Source of the DNA: Coccinella septempunctata
Taxonomy: Eukaryota; Arthropoda; Insecta; Coleoptera; Coccinellidae
Assembly: GCF_907165205.1 (NCBI RefSeq)
Contig: NC_058198.1
Coordinates: forward strand, 19,529,240-19,593,239
DNA: 64,000 bases
Direction: 5' to 3'
Below are positions 31,668-42,384 of this stretch, one piece after another (the first letter of the stretch is position 1; each line of letters begins with the position of its first letter). Under the pieces are notes generated by a model, which did not search any database, was not told where the DNA came from, and was given only the letters and a program-made list of their open reading frames with translations. The translations under genes were made by a program, and so were the position numbers.

Positions 31668-32596
31668 AGTGTGTGCGACATGGTAATCTCCAAGAAGGCA
31701 CCAGGCATCCAGTGCGGTGGTTTTTGTGGATTTTTCTTTCACGCTAACTCCGTATGTTCGGATATAAACAAACATCAGCTGTCTCTCGTCAATCTTCCCG
31801 ATGGTCGATGGCATTGTGGAAGCTGTCGAACTGACCGGATCAGCCCGCCGCCCACGCATGCCCGCGTCCCAGTCTACCTCGACGGGGGACCCCGAGTGCT
31901 GGAGGTGATGATGAAGACGACCTGCGCAGCGAGATTTCCCTCCTACGAGGTGAAATCGCGGAACTTCGAAAGTGCGTTACTTTCTGCTCGGAAAAAGTCT
32001 CTGATTTCGAAACTCAGTTGATTCATTTCAAAAATTTATGTAAAACTACCGAAGACCTGAAGAAGGAAAACGGTCTTTTGAAGGAAGAGGTCAAATCCCT
32101 GAGTGCGAAGGTTAACAATGCAGAACAGTTCAGTAGGGCAAACAACGTTGAGATACAGGGTGTCACAGAGAAGAAAGGTGAAAATCTTATAAATGTTGTG
32201 GAAACCGTTGGAAAACACGTGGGTTATACCGTCAATAAATCTGACATTGATTTTGTTACTCGGGTACCTACCATGAACTCCGAGAAACCAAAGCACATAA
32301 TTGTGCGATTCTTGTAGAGAATGAAACGCGATGAGTTTGTAGCCAAATCCAAATTCAAACGAAAGGATTCCAATGATCCTGGTATGAAGATTGAATCACT
32401 ATCTAATAATAAAATATATTTGAATGAACATCTCACTGCAATTAATAAGCAGCTCTTTAAGGATGCTCGCGAGACAGCGAAAGAGCGAGGTTACAAGTTC
32501 ACTTGGGTACAGAATGGGAGCATCCTCATGCGTAAAGACGTCTTCAGTAGGATTATTCATATAAGTAAACCAAGCGATCTCAAAAATATAAAATAA
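31668..32596 (+). pseudogene. LINE ORF1 with PHD-like zinc finger and coiled coil
   Basis: The N terminus carries a PHD-like Cys/His array: CSVCDMVISK, IQCGGFCGFFFHANSVC, then DGRWHCGSC. After a one-base frameshift near 31900 a heptad-rich coiled coil follows (LRSEISLLRGEIAELRK, LKKENGLLKEEVKSLSAKV). The C-terminal domain, with NNVEIQGVTEKKGEN, IIVRFL and INKQLFKDARETAKERGYKF, resembles the RNA-binding part of LINE and baculovirus FP-like proteins. A TAG at about 32316 interrupts it. PHD-bearing ORF1 proteins are known in CR1/Jockey-group LINEs, where ORF1 binds the element RNA. Two lesions make this copy non-functional as read. Confidence 0.75.
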
Positions 32597-32732
32597 CTTG
32601 TAAATCCAAGACAACCAACATTTTAAACGGCGGTTCAAGATGGCTCTAAACATCACGTATCAAAATGTCCGAGGGCTTCGGACCAAGCTGACAGATTTTA
32701 GGCTGAATGCTCTAGCTAACAACAGTGACATA

Positions 32733-34225
32733 CACTCACTTTCAAAAGTTTTGCACCCCCCCTGTAGTGGAGATAAAATAAACAAGATTCACAACAAATT
32801 GTTACTGACAACAACAGAAACTTGTTGACCACCAAATAAAACGATAACATTACGAAACAAAAAATTTTCTTGTGTTTAAATATCGATTTTGTCAAATGTG
32901 TGCCTTTCTGCGGACCAGTAGTTTTTCGTTTTAAGTACCGGTTAGTTCAAAAACTGTGTAATATGCCCAGAAACGAGTTGTCTGAGTTTGACAGAACTAG
33001 AATTATTGCTCTCTGGCAAGAAGGGCTCTCACGCCATCAGAAAGCCAATAGACTAAACATTATTCGAAGCACGGTTAGCAGAACGATTAGGCGCTATGAG
33101 GAAACTGGTGGAGTGCACAGTAGACCTCGAAATGGTCGTCCTCGTGTTACCACGATTCGAGAAGATCGGTATATTGCCCAATCAGCCCGTAGAAATAGGT
33201 CAGTGACGGTACCAACACTCAGGTCGGAATTCCAAAAAGCCCACAAACGTGTAATTTCATGTGCTACAATTCGTAGAAGAATTTTAACATCAGGATTGCG
33301 GTCCAAAAGGCCTCTAAGAGTTCGTTTATTAACAGTTCGTCACCGAACCGCTCGTCTGCAGTGGTCGCGAGCTCATCAAAACTGGCATTTAGAAGAGTGG
33401 AGGAATGTGCTATTTACAGATGAGTCACGGTTTGGGTTAGTAAGTGATGACTACCGCTTAAGAGTTTGGAGGGAACCAGGATGTCGAAATAGACCTGAGA
33501 GAGCTATTCAAGTTGCTCTTTTTCGCGGTGGCACTGAAATGTTTTGGGGAGGCATAAGGTTTGGAAGAAGAACGCCACTAATTCACATATCCGGGACGAT
33601 GACTGGTGCATATTGCCTCGAAAATATCATAAATCCTGCAATTATACCCATGGGTAATGAATTAGGGGCTCAATTTATCTTTATGGACGATAATGCCAGG
33701 CCACATCGCACTAGAGGTGTTCAAGAAGCCCTGGAAAACCAAAACATTATCAGATTAGAATGGCCCGCGATGTCTTCTGACATAAATCCTATAGTGCATA
33801 TACGGGATCATGTCTCCAGAGCCGTTTTCCGTCGAAATAATCCACCACGAAATTCACAAGAACTTATTGTAGCTGTTACCGAGGAATGGATGAATATTCC
33901 GCAGGAAATAATCAATATTTTAATTTTTGGAATGCCTAGACGAGTGAATGCATTGCTAAGCAACAGAGGCTCAAATACTGCATATTAGTTTGCTCTTTTA
34001 TTAATTAACTTTTAATTTTCCGTTTAAATTTAATTTTTGTTTTTGCAATTTTTGATTCCTAATTTGTATTTGTTGTTTCAACTTCATAATTCTATGAAAT
34101 GAAATTGATTCCATTTTATTTCTGTAAAAGCCTTTTCTTATCCTTGAATCCGAGGGTATCATTTTTTTTTCAAAGTTTGAGATAGCCTTAATAATTAGGG
34201 GGTGCAGGACTTTTGAAAGTGAGTG
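32733..34225 (+). mobile_element. Tc1-like DNA transposon with TA target duplication
   Basis: The 1493-bp element lies between TA dinucleotides (32731-32732 and 34226-34227). The ends CACTCACTTTCAAAAGT and ACTTTTGAAAGTGAGTG are perfect inverses over 17 bp; with a 2-base mismatch the TIR reaches about 28 bp to a C-run. Removing it restores the host LINE endonuclease frame (NSDILFVTES). Confidence 0.95.
32963..33988 (+). CDS. Tc1-like transposase, catalytic Glu replaced (DD34V)
   Basis: 341 residues from ATG 32963 (MPRNELSEFDRTRIIAL), a normal Tc1 length and start. The paired-type HTH includes LSRHQKANRLNIIRSTVSR, followed by a GRPR AT-hook-like motif (RNGRPRVT). The DDE domain has VLFTDESRFGL for the first Asp and FMDDNARPH for the second. 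The third position, 34 residues after the second Asp, reads DINPIVHIRDH where active Tc1 enzymes have NPIEHLWD. Glu is therefore replaced by Val (GTG) and the adjacent Trp by Arg. The frame is otherwise intact, so the protein may bind DNA but should not cut or join it. Confidence 0.93.
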   Translation: MPRNELSEFDRTRIIALWQEGLSRHQKANRLNIIRSTVSRTIRRYEETGGVHSRPRNGRPRVTTIREDRYIAQSARRNRSVTVPTLRSEFQKAHKRVISCATIRRRILTSGLRSKRPLRVRLLTVRHRTARLQWSRAHQNWHLEEWRNVLFTDESRFGLVSDDYRLRVWREPGCRNRPERAIQVALFRGGTEMFWGGIRFGRRTPLIHISGTMTGAYCLENIINPAIIPMGNELGAQFIFMDDNARPHRTRGVQEALENQNIIRLEWPAMSSDINPIVHIRDHVSRAVFRRNNPPRNSQELIVAVTEEWMNIPQEIINILIFGMPRRVNALLSNRGSNTAY

Positions 34226-35388
34226 TATTATTTGTGACTGAGTCCTGGCTACACAGTGGCATTTTGGACCATGAAGTGGTTGATCCCTTTATATACAGCA
34301 TATTCCGGCGTGACCGAGAAACTTGTGCTGCAGCATTCGAGAAGAAAACTGGTGGTGGTGCTTTCACCGCGGTGAAGAATTTACTCAGTGCGGTTCTTGT
34401 TGGTGATTTCCAGAGTAGCGCGGAGGACGTGTGGGTGAAGTTAATGATTGATAACCTTCCCGTTTACTTATGTTGCGTTTACCTTCCCCCCAGGGATAGG
34501 TTGGCTATGGATACCTTCTCACGCAAATTGGACTCAATTAAAGGTAAAATAGAAAACAACTTGGTGCTCATTTGTGGAGACTTCAACTGCTCGTCGATAG
34601 GATGGACGCCTCGAATACCAACTGAAAGGTATCCACTCGAAGCCGAAGTTGTTGAAAATCAATATACCAATTTAGTAGACACTTTATCCTTCTGTTAGTT
34701 TGACCAGTTAAACTATTTGCTAAACCATCAAAACAAAACTTTGGATTTGATTTTTTGTAACAAAGACCGCATAAATTTCCTAGATAGAAAAGATCACCCT
34801 CTAGTTCCAGAGGATAATTATCATCTTAGCGTAGAACTTATATTAAAAGTAAACAACCGGCAACTCAAAAATAATAGTATACACACCATGTTCAATTATA
34901 AAAAAGCTGATTATGATGTAATAAATCAGCACCTGTCATCTTTTCCGTGGTCGACTCTCCTGACAAACCATGATGTCAGTGAGGATGTAGAGATATTATA
35001 CAATATTATAAACAAAACTATTGAAGACTTTGTTCCTAAGAAAAGAGTTAACGGAAAATTTCCAAAGTTTTATTCAAAACAAACAATCTGACTCATCAAA
35101 TTGAAAAATCGTGCTCACAAAAAATGGAAAATTTATGGAAATACCTGTGACCTCATCCGCTACAGATCTTTGCGTGTCCAGTCGAAGGTACTGATAAGAA
35201 ACGACTATTTTGAATATATTACTTACCTAGAAGATCAAACTTCTCATGACCCCAAGGTAATTTTCAACATTACACCGATAAAGAGCAAAACCGGGGGCAG
35301 AAAGTTTCCTTCCTCTATGACATTATTTCACCTCACACCACAAAAAATTAAAATGATCCTGAAAAAGTCAATCATTGCTGCCTATTAA

Positions 35389-38195
35389 ATTATTTCTGTC
35401 GCAAACACCTTTTTTCATAGATGTTATAATTGTTTTTATATCTAATTTGTGAATTCGTTCTCAACTTGATTATGTTATACCTAGTGTATTGATGCATCTT
35501 AAGTTATTGTATGACACTGTTTTTGAGTTTAAATGTAGTTCATGTTCTTAATAGTGGATACTGTTTCTGGGTTCCACATTTGTTTGTATCCCCAATTCTC
35601 TAAATAAATAAATAAAATAAATAAATCTCTCATTTCAGGAGGTTTTTCACGGTCCGACATCATTTTTTAGAACAAAAAACGGAATAAAAACGGTGCGCAC
35701 TGTTTACAGTTTCGAACGATGTCGGAATCCTGAATTGAAAACCGAATTTCTTCTCAAGAATTAAAATCAAACAAAAAATTTTCAGAACAAAAGAATTTCT
35801 CTAAGACGGGCACTTTTCATTAAAAAAAATGCATCTTCGTCAAATAAGTCTCTGCTTGATGCATACAAAGTCAGCCGAAAGGGCTGGGCCTTCCCCGCTA
35901 TGGTTTGAGCGGCAACGTTTCCGCGGTTTCTTGTTGTTTATTCCAAATATTAAATTATTAATTTGATAGTTAATTATTGAATATTATGTCTATATCAGAA
36001 AAAAACAGTACTCGAACCATTTAAGGTTGGTCTTGTGATTTTCAAGTATAATTTATTCCTGATTCCTAGTAAGTTTCAGAGCAACGCGATTTCAAATGTT
36101 CTGGAATACGCGGTAATATCTGCCAGCCGATCCTAGAAGTGGGGATATAAGAATCGCTATGCAAACTCCCATAGTAGCATAGGATTATGTCAGTGTCGAA
36201 ATAAAAGAAAGGGGTGTACGTGTTTCTCTTTGTTTCGTTGCGTAATTTTGTAAATCTGAGTGATCCTCAATAATTGCTTTATTTGTTGAATTTGATTATC
36301 GAGTGATGAGTGATGGCAAATATAAGGGAAGTAGTGTCGAGTTGCGGTGAATTGGTAAGTTTTTTGGTAGAGAATAAGTTTTGTAACTTTTCATACAATG
36401 ACAAGAAATTTGTGAAAGAGTTACCAGTTCCTAGACGATAAACTCGCTGTTTAAACAAGTGAGAATTTGTGGGCGGTCCCAATTTACCGCTACGTTGCCA
36501 GATTGGACAATAGTTCGGGTACTTGAAGAAAAGATTATAGAATCACCAAATGACGTTACACCAGCGATATGTGTCAATATTTGTGATATGAACGAGCTGT
36601 TTATTTATATCGAGAGTAGGAAAGTTCCTTAATTGATGAAAAATTCTTCATCTACCTTGTGATAATGCGAGGAATGTGGTAAAGGCATAGTTTGGATTTT
36701 TGTGCATGTCTTGGATACAATTCTTTTCCTGTGAAGGTGTCAGTTTTCACTATTTTATGCGATTAAAGGAACGTTAACTTACATGTAGTTCTTATACAAT
36801 ATACAAGCAATGTTGAATTTTCTTCTGCAAATCACATTAGTTACCAAGAATGGGACCGAAAATAATATATCCTCAAAATGGAAGGATTTAAATGAAGACC
36901 TTTTAACTTGACGAATTTTATGATTGATCTTCACCCTGGAGAAATTCATGACAGTCATAGAAGGATTTGCAAAGCAACAATCAGAATAAATGAATCAATC
37001 ATAATGTTTATAATATAAATTCAATGCCCAATGTATTTACACCATATATAGCACAGAGCTCTGATGTGGTCATAATAGACCCTTGAGTGGCAGTGGAATG
37101 TAACCCCCTTACCAAACTATTTGTAGCATGTTGAATATGTTGTGCGAAGTGTATTTTATTAGCTTTATAGAAATTCCTGTTAAAACCAACAATATATTTA
37201 TCCTGCTTTTCGATACCAACTTTCATGTTTCTACAGTAATTTCTGGAATAATTGTTTTAGGATGTAATATACATAAAGAAATCTGAGTGTCCTATAGTTA
37301 CCATTTTGAATTCCAATCAAAGAAGAAGTCAAGTGTTGTATGTATGAATATATATTGTATTGCTTCATTATACATATTTAATGTCATTAGAAAATATGTA
37401 GTTTGAGAAATAAATTATCTAAAATCTACCCTTCATTTCCACCTTAGCCTATTCCTCGAAAATAGTTTATCGTATTCCACTTCTATAATTTTTCATGATT
37501 GAAGGTTGTACTCTGAGTTTTTGGATATGTAATGCCAGTCACGTTAACTAATTATTTATATCCAATTGTACTATAAAACTCATTTCCTGCGTTTATTCTA
37601 CTTTCCAGTTCAACTTGGAAAAACTGATCAGTCCAGGAACATTTCTTAGTTTTAGTTCCTCAGAATTAGCCATTGCAGATAATGTGAAAAGCAACCTATC
37701 TCAGCAGTGGCTCTGACATAATCAATGTCCAGCTAATATGATTGTGTGAAAAAAATATGTAAGAGTCAACTCTATAATCTTTGGTAAGAGTGAAAAACAA
37801 CGTTTATAAGCTGATTTAGAACGTTTTTTTTTCAATACTGGCAATTCAGATCATTTATCGATCCAAAACTATCAATTATCATCGCACTCGAATTCACTTC
37901 TAAGAAATAATCTTCACAATTGAAAAAAAAAATCATCCCAATTGCGAAAATGTTTTACTTGACTTTACTAACTATTTAATTCGAACTTTCACCACCATGT
38001 CGCTACAATCTGAATTCGAATTCCCATGCAGGCAGGTTCCTTTACCTCCATAAATCCCCTATTTATTCGACAGTATGCTCATTTCCCGCTTAAATTCAAA
38101 ATTAACGGTTTATGTGTCTATCAATTTCATCATTCTTACGTACGACTGCCTTCAGGAGAGATCGTGTGCGCGGAATATATAAATTCTCATTAAAG
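35389..38195. other. LINE 3' UTR, then AT-rich non-coding DNA
   Basis: 35389-35625 is LINE 3' UTR and AAATA tail. From there to the Merlin ORF I see no gene. At 36441-36463 there is an imperfect palindrome centred on GTTTAAAC (GCTGTTTAAACAAG). It sits near GTTGCCAGATT, and both motifs recur at the hAT fragment at 49.6 kb. The 67-codon minus ORF over it (36279-36482) has no domain I can name. This is the longest stretch in the window without an identified element and could be host intergenic DNA or unknown MITEs. Confidence 0.5.
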
Positions 38196-40310
38196 ATGAG
38201 CGGACAAATTCAAATTGTGGACCCTGCACTTATTCTTACCGACGACGAAATTCGTCAGGATACAATAATAACGAGAAAAATAATATTTGCTTCGCAATTA
38301 GAAGGAATTGTGTGGTGCGTGAAGAGGAGACTATTGAAGAATTCTTGTGATGGGTGCAACATCCCAATGACGTTTACACGAAACGCAAGATTACATGCCG
38401 ACGGACACCAGTGGATGTGCAAGTTGTGTAAAAAGTCAAGGAGTATAAGAAAAGGCTCCTTTTTTGAGAGGAGTCATTTGACTGTCAGTCCGATTTTAAT
38501 AATTATATATGGATGGGCCAACGAATCTCCTCAGGATTATGTCGCCAGAGAAGCGGAGTTGGGAGGAAGAAGTCACACACTTTCCGACTGGTATAGTTTC
38601 TGTCGGGAAGTGTGTGAAACTTATTTCATGCAAAATGAAATAGCGATTAGAGGGATCAACGAAGATGGTACTTCGAAAATTGTAGAGATCGATGAATCGA
38701 AATTTTTTCATCGGAAGTACCATAGAGGACGATGGATTGAGGGCCACTGGGTATTTGGAGGAATCGAGAGAGGGAGTGGAAAATAATAAGGAATGATCGC
38801 GCCTAAACAGGGAGGCAATGAATAAAATAATGAGGATAAATTCAGACGCATACCACCCGACGATATGAATATCGACAAGTGCTACGATCTGAATTGAGCT
38901 AGCCAATTTGTCATCGTCAAGGCCCCCAAATGGAGTACGCTCCACCGAAGAAAAGCAGATGCTGACCATGGTTTCGGCCTCATTTGGCCTCATCAGAGCA
39001 ACAAAGCATTTTTCCACGGCGGAAAACGTTTGGAATTGATGGAACTTTATTCAATGTTGTCATGTTCTACCGGGTATTATTTACCCAGAGCGCCATCCAA
39101 CATGAAACGGTATCCGATTCAATCCCCCCCAGATAGAAACCAAGACGAAGACAATAGCATATGTCCCATATTTTCTCTAATTCAGTACGCCGGTTCGCTT
39201 TTGCGAACGTCGGACGTATGATGAGAAGTCTGAGACGCGCTCGGTTCGCGACAGAGTACGATGCCGGCGGTACAATAATAAGGAATGATCGCGCCTAAAC
39301 AGGGAGGCAATGAATAAAATAATGAGGATAAATTCAGACGCATACCACTCGACGATATGAATATCGACAAGTGCTACGATCTGAATTGAGCTAGCCAATT
39401 TGTCATCGTCAAGGCCCCCAAATGGAGTACGCTCCACCGAAGAAAAGCAGATGCTGACCATGGTTTCGGCCTCATTTGGCCTCATCAGAGCAACATAGCA
39501 TTTTTCCACGGTGGAGAACGTTTGGAATTGATGGAACTTTATTCAATGTTGTCATGTTCTACAAGGTATTATTTACCCAGAGCGCCATCCGACATGAAAC
39601 GGTATCCGATTCAATCCCCCCCCAGATAGAAACCAAGACGAAGACAATAGCATATGTCCCATATTTTCTCTAATTCAGTACGCCGGTTCGCTTTTGCGAA
39701 CGTCGGACGTATGATGAGAAGTCTGAGACGCGCTCGGTTCGCGACAGAGTACGATGCCGGCGGTACAATAATAAGGAATGATCGCGCCTAAACAGGGAGG
39801 CAATGAATAAAATAATGAGGATAAATTCAGACGCATACCACCCGACGATATGAATATCGACAAGTGCTACGATCTGAATTGAGCTAGCCAATTTGTCATC
39901 GTCAAGGCCCCCAAATGGAGTACGCTCCACCGACTAAAAGCAGATGCTGACCATGGTTTCGGCCTCATTTGGCCTCATCAGAGCAACATGGGTAAATAAT
40001 ACCCGGTAGAACATGACAACATTGAATAAAGTTCCATCAATTCCAAACGTTCTCCACCGTGGAAAAATGCTATGTTGCTCTGATGAGGCCAAATGAGGCC
40101 GAAACCATGGTCAGCATCTGCTTTTCTTCGGTGGAGCGTACTCCATTTGGGGGCCTTGACGATGATAAATTGGCTAGCTCAATTCAGATCGTAGCACTTG
40201 TCGATATTCATATCGTCGGGTGGTATGCGTCTGTAGTGGAAAATGTTTCCTGGTAGAGGTGCCAGATAGAACAGAGGCTACCTTGGCAGCCGTAATAGAG
40301 AGGTATGATT
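38196..40310 (+). pseudogene. Merlin (ISXO2/IS1595-type) transposase, split by an insertion and C-terminally truncated
   Basis: From ATG 38196 (MSGQIQIVDPAL) the frame runs 196 codons to 38784. It has a zinc-binding motif (CDGCNIPM, WMCKLCKKS), then SIRKGSFFERSHL, an HTH-like TLSDWYSFCREVCE, and the first catalytic region VEIDESKFFHRKYHRGR followed by WVFGGIERGSGK. A 1450-bp insertion intervenes. The protein resumes at 40235 with SGKCFLVEVPDRTEATL and stops after AVIERYD near 40310. The family then continues with the second and third acidic residues, which are missing here. In the family the enzyme moves elements with 8-9 bp TSDs. TIRs of this Merlin copy were not found. Confidence 0.85.
38785..40234. 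mobile_element. Foldback-like insertion built of 492-bp repeats, with 10-bp TSD
   Basis: AGTGGAAAAT occurs at 38775-38784 and 40235-40244 on both sides of this 1450-bp insert in the Merlin gene. Inside are two full direct units of about 492 bp (starting about 38785, 39277) and a partial third (39770-39988). These are followed by an inverted copy of part of the unit (39990-40234, matching about 39088-38846 reversed). The result is a long imperfect hairpin with multi-copy left arm, as in foldback/Galileo-type elements. The outer 60 bp of the left end are not mirrored on the right. Each unit holds a minus-strand ORF of 86-110 codons (EKCYVALMRPNEAETM at its start) with no domain I know. The TSD length would also fit a Mutator-type element. 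Confidence 0.85.
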
Positions 40311-41212
40311 GAGGTCTGCATAAGTTTAAGCATATAAGATAAATATTTGTTTCCTTCTCTTATGTAGTAAGTTATGGTATAGTAGGCTGATTTTTTTGAA
40401 TAGCTTTTGAAAAGCGCGTGCTTTTACGGCTTGTATCATGAGGCTTGGAAATGAAGCGGTGTATGGGCGAACAGTGTTATTTTTCGTAGTCAATTGAAAT
40501 GGCATGTATAGTCATCTAATACTATTAAAGTGATTTAGATACACCACGGCACAGTATTCGTATTCTCTATACAGAGTGGGCCATTGAAAACGAAACAGCG
40601 GCTCTGTAGGTCGACAGAACCGAGTTATATAAAAACGCTCGGACACGACAACCACATTTTCGAGGGGGACATCGTTCGCGATGAAATTCACCCGAAATAC
40701 ATTCCATCCCTCGGAGCTGTGACTGCCACCCCTAAATTTTCAAATGGTAACATATGGCAAGTGATACCTCATTTGAAAGGTATTTTCCTTCTCAATATCA
40801 AACAACAAAAATAAATTAATTCTATCGATTCGTTTCCGAGATATAAGAACTTGAAGTTGGCAAATCACTTTTTTTTCACTCAATCAATAAAAATAAGATC
40901 TAACAATGCAACTGTTTAAAGATAATTATCATTGTCAAGGAATTAAATGATCTAACTGTTTACCAACAAATAACATGCAATTCCGTTTTAAATACTTCTT
41001 TCATCTTCAATTACTTGATCGAAAAATGTTAAAGTTCTTGAGAATCGATAAAAAGACGTTTTCTCGAATTCGACTCCAATGCACGTACAACAAAAACATG
41101 TATGCGATAATTTTTTTCGCCAAATCGCAATTTTGGACGTCTGGCAATGTCAAACAGATCGTTGATTGAACGACATGAGAGTGAATTACAGCTGCTGAAT
41201 ATTTCCTCAATA
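40311..41212 (+). other. Non-coding DNA and 5' region of DD41D element
   Basis: No gene to about 40568. From 40569 the sequence TACAGAGTGGGCCATTG looks like a mariner-type terminus beginning at a TA, followed by about 640 bp of AT-rich 5' region before the transposase ATG. Confidence 0.5.
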
Positions 41213-42220
41213 ATGGTGTATACGATCGCGGAAAGAGTTGAAATAATAACAATTTTTTTCAAGAATGATGAGTGCGGTAACCGTACAGCTAATGTGTTCA
41301 ATGAAACGTATCCAGATAAACTTGTTGCTAGAAAATACCTTCTAGAATTAGTGCAAAAGTTTCGTCAAACTGGATCAGTAGCCAACAAGAAACGAGACCC
41401 AGAACGTGAATTTCCTGTGAGAAATGAACCTGTTGAAGTTGCACTTTCAGGACAAGTTCATGCAGACCCAACATTGAGCACAAGGAAATTGGCAAGTGTT
41501 ACCAATATTAGTAGAACCAGAATCCGTCGAATCCTGAAACATCATAAACTTCACCCCTACAAAATACATTTGGTACATCAAATGAATGAAGATGATTTTG
41601 ATAGGCGACAGGAATTTTGTGAAATTATGACTATGCAAATAGATGCTGATGAGAATTTTCTTTTCAACATCTGCTTTTCTGATGAGTCTACATTCTTTTT
41701 GAATTCGACTGTGAATCGTCATAATTGTCGTTATTGGTCAGATGCCAATCCACATGTTTTCCACGAAGTCCATACTCAAACTCCCCAAAAACTCAATGTC
41801 TGGGCCGGTATTTTTGGGGACCGTTTGATTGGACCAGTATTTCTCGACGGTAACCTGACAGGAGAAACTTATTTGGAATTATTGAATGAATTTGTTTATC
41901 CACAATTAGTAGACATTGAAAATGACAATCGTTACCATGAAGACCACTTGAAATTTCAACAAGACGGGGCACCTCCACATTATGCACAGCCTGTTAGGGC
42001 GTTTTTGGATAGAATGTTTCCTGGAAGTTGGATTGGAAGAAGAGGCGCTATAGAGTGGCCAGCCAGATCTCCAGATTTAACCCCACTCGACTTTTTCCTG
42101 TGGGGTCACTTGAAAAACAAAATCTATGCAACCGAACCAGAATCTCTGGAAGAATTACGACGTAGAATTATTGAAGAATGCCGTCGAATAACGCCGGAAA
42201 TGCTACGAAATGTGAGCTAA
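41213..42220 (+). CDS. DD41D mariner/Tc1-group transposase
   Basis: 335 residues from ATG 41213 (MVYTIAERVEIITIFF), the start typical of this insect family; the frame is open upstream without homology. The N-terminal HTH region includes LVQKFRQTGSVANKKR, and a second helical part has LSTRKLASVTNISRTRIRR. The catalytic core has CFSDESTFFLN, KFQQDGAPPHYA and RSPDLTPLDFFLWGHLKN. Forty-one residues separate the second and third Asp, hence DD41D (the rosa-like group of the IS630-Tc1-mariner superfamily). All three acidic residues are present. It stops at EMLRNVS, slightly earlier than relatives, where downstream codons (EEASEAVQNIRVN) still read partly like the C terminus. A right TIR was not found before the minisatellite, so the 3' end is probably lost. 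Confidence 0.85.
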   Translation: MVYTIAERVEIITIFFKNDECGNRTANVFNETYPDKLVARKYLLELVQKFRQTGSVANKKRDPEREFPVRNEPVEVALSGQVHADPTLSTRKLASVTNISRTRIRRILKHHKLHPYKIHLVHQMNEDDFDRRQEFCEIMTMQIDADENFLFNICFSDESTFFLNSTVNRHNCRYWSDANPHVFHEVHTQTPQKLNVWAGIFGDRLIGPVFLDGNLTGETYLELLNEFVYPQLVDIENDNRYHEDHLKFQQDGAPPHYAQPVRAFLDRMFPGSWIGRRGAIEWPARSPDLTPLDFFLWGHLKNKIYATEPESLEELRRRIIEECRRITPEMLRNVS

Positions 42221-42384
42221 GAGGAAGCTTCGGAGGCAGTTCAAAACATCCGAGTCAATGTTTACATCTTACCTCCACGATTTTGTGTGGAGGAATCAGT
42301 ATCCAAAGACACAGATTTGCGAAGAATTCCTCTTAGCAGTCGCTGCCCAATACCCAGTGGCTTAAAGTGTAGTGTAGTGCTGTA

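Larger units (their letters stand above)
32640..35388 (+). pseudogene. LINE ORF2: endonuclease only, RT deleted, split by a Tc1-like element
   Basis: ORF2 starts MALNITYQNVRGLRTKLTDF at 32640, is interrupted at 32732, and resumes at 34228 with LFVTESWLHSG, the next endonuclease motif. Then come GGGAFTAVKNLL, YLPPRD, LICGDFNCSSIGW, a stop near 34698, TLDLIFCN and DNYHLSVEL. The linker follows with KNRAHKKWKIYG, and KFPSSMTLFHLTP, which normally precedes RT. Instead of RT it stops at 35388 and goes into 3' UTR. The entire RT (about 450 residues) is therefore missing. The 3' UTR ends at about 35625 with an AAATA-type tail. The element cannot self-mobilise. Confidence 0.8.

Noticed and set aside
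36279..36482. 67-codon ORF on the minus strand related to hAT N terminus
   Set aside because: Only HLFKQRVY-type residues are shared and the rest diverges; better treated as shared DNA motif than as a gene.
38196..38784. Bacterial IS1595-type transposase as evidence of contamination or transfer
   Set aside because: Merlin elements are the eukaryotic relatives with the same domain, and all surrounding sequence is arthropod-type; base composition does not change.
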